From: Mycolicibacterium palauense
GTDB taxonomy: Bacteria; Actinomycetota; Actinomycetes; Mycobacteriales; Mycobacteriaceae
Assembly (NCBI RefSeq): GCF_002592005.1
Contig: NZ_NVQF01000009.1
Location: forward strand, 1-64,000
Reading direction: 5' to 3'
Length of the DNA stretch: 64,000 bases
Numbering within the stretch: position 1 is the stretch's first letter; each line of letters starts with the position of its first letter. The translations under genes were made by a program, and so were the position numbers. Below, piece by piece: positions 63,810-64,000 of this stretch. The notes under the pieces are model-generated. The model did not search any database, was not told where the DNA came from, and saw only the letters and a program-made list of their open reading frames with translations.

Positions 63810-64000
63810 TCGAGGAACGCGGCGACGGCGGCGTGACATGGCTGACGGCCGACCGGCCGGATCGGTTGAACAGCTTCACCGCCGACGACTATCGGGACCT
63901 GCACCTGGCCCTGAGCCGGCTGAAGGCCGACCCGGCGACCCGTGTCGTGGTGCTGTCCGGCCGGGGACGGGCGTTCTCCGCGGGCGCGGACCGCTCACTG
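63806..64000 (+). CDS. Enoyl-CoA hydratase/isomerase, N-terminal part (cut by window end)
   Basis: The first 65 codons of a crotonase-family gene: GGVTWLTADRPDRLNSFTADDYRDLHLAL and the oxyanion-hole motif FSAGAD at the edge. GTG 63806 overlaps the P450 stop by 4 bp, so the two are co-translated and belong to the same degradation island. Confidence 0.85.
   Translation, partial: MIEERGDGGVTWLTADRPDRLNSFTADDYRDLHLALSRLKADPATRVVVLSGRGRAFSAGADRSL

Overview
The window is a high-GC actinobacterial chromosome segment, almost certainly from a mycobacterium outside the M. tuberculosis complex (Mycobacterium/Mycolicibacterium type). The evidence is the end of an mce1 operon, MmpL3 and MmpL11, Zmp1, SigG, a RicR copper regulator, mycobacterial haem-binding proteins, many GTG starts and many 4-bp GTGA/ATGA gene overlaps. 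From about 1 to 50.3 kb the gene order follows M. tuberculosis Rv0173-Rv0210 (recalled synteny, not searched), with several insertions; pckG then follows as in Rv0211. No tRNA, rRNA, CRISPR array, insertion sequence or prophage was seen.

Layout. 1-5920: end of mce1 (Mce1D tail, LprK/Mce1E, Mce1F, four Mce-associated membrane proteins), closed by a very strong hairpin. 6-16.4 kb: fructosamine-kinase-like protein, secreted phosphodiester glycosidase-like protein, ABC-2-type membrane protein, PQQ-type sugar dehydrogenase lipoprotein, a 25-bp tandem repeat, pirin with a divergent MarR regulator, SDR, L-lactate dehydrogenase, a DUF559 protein bracketed by related inverted repeats, and SigG. 16.5-27.2 kb: monoacylglycerol lipase, hydrolase lipoprotein, quinone oxidoreductase, DUF2786 protein, metallohydrolase, O-methyltransferase, Rieske protein, IlvD, a copper-responsive DUF305-RicR operon with a textbook operator, MFS exporter, L,D-transpeptidase. 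27.2-34.4 kb: Zmp1, two more Mce-associated proteins, an HTH protein coupled to MmpL11.

34.4-40.1 kb holds an Rv0203-like haemophore, then a block not recalled from M. tuberculosis at this place: two tandemly duplicated small haemophore-like genes abutting a PrrAB-like two-component system, a DUF3054 protein and an M23-like lipoprotein. 40.1-50.3 kb returns to the conserved order: YbhN-like protein, AI-2E-type permease, MmpL3, NYN protein, TrmB, and a pair of P-loop proteins.

50.3-64 kb starts with the gluconeogenic PEP carboxykinase and its terminator, then becomes a CoA-thioester catabolic island: acyl-CoA synthetase, atypical enoyl-CoA hydratase, double-hotdog hydratase, CoA transferase with unusual domain order, amidohydrolase, an acyl-CoA dehydrogenase remnant, LipW-like esterase, TetR regulator, thiolase-like Ltp protein with its DUF35 partner, cytochrome P450 and another enoyl-CoA hydratase cut by the window edge. 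Together these suggest uptake, activation and oxidation of a lipid or alicyclic/steroid-like substrate; the substrate cannot be named from sequence.

A recurrent feature is short in-frame tandem repeats (12, 15, 18 or about 27 bp) in tails or loops of envelope and other proteins. Start codons were chosen by frame, ribosome binding site and signal peptide; positions with real doubt are noted.
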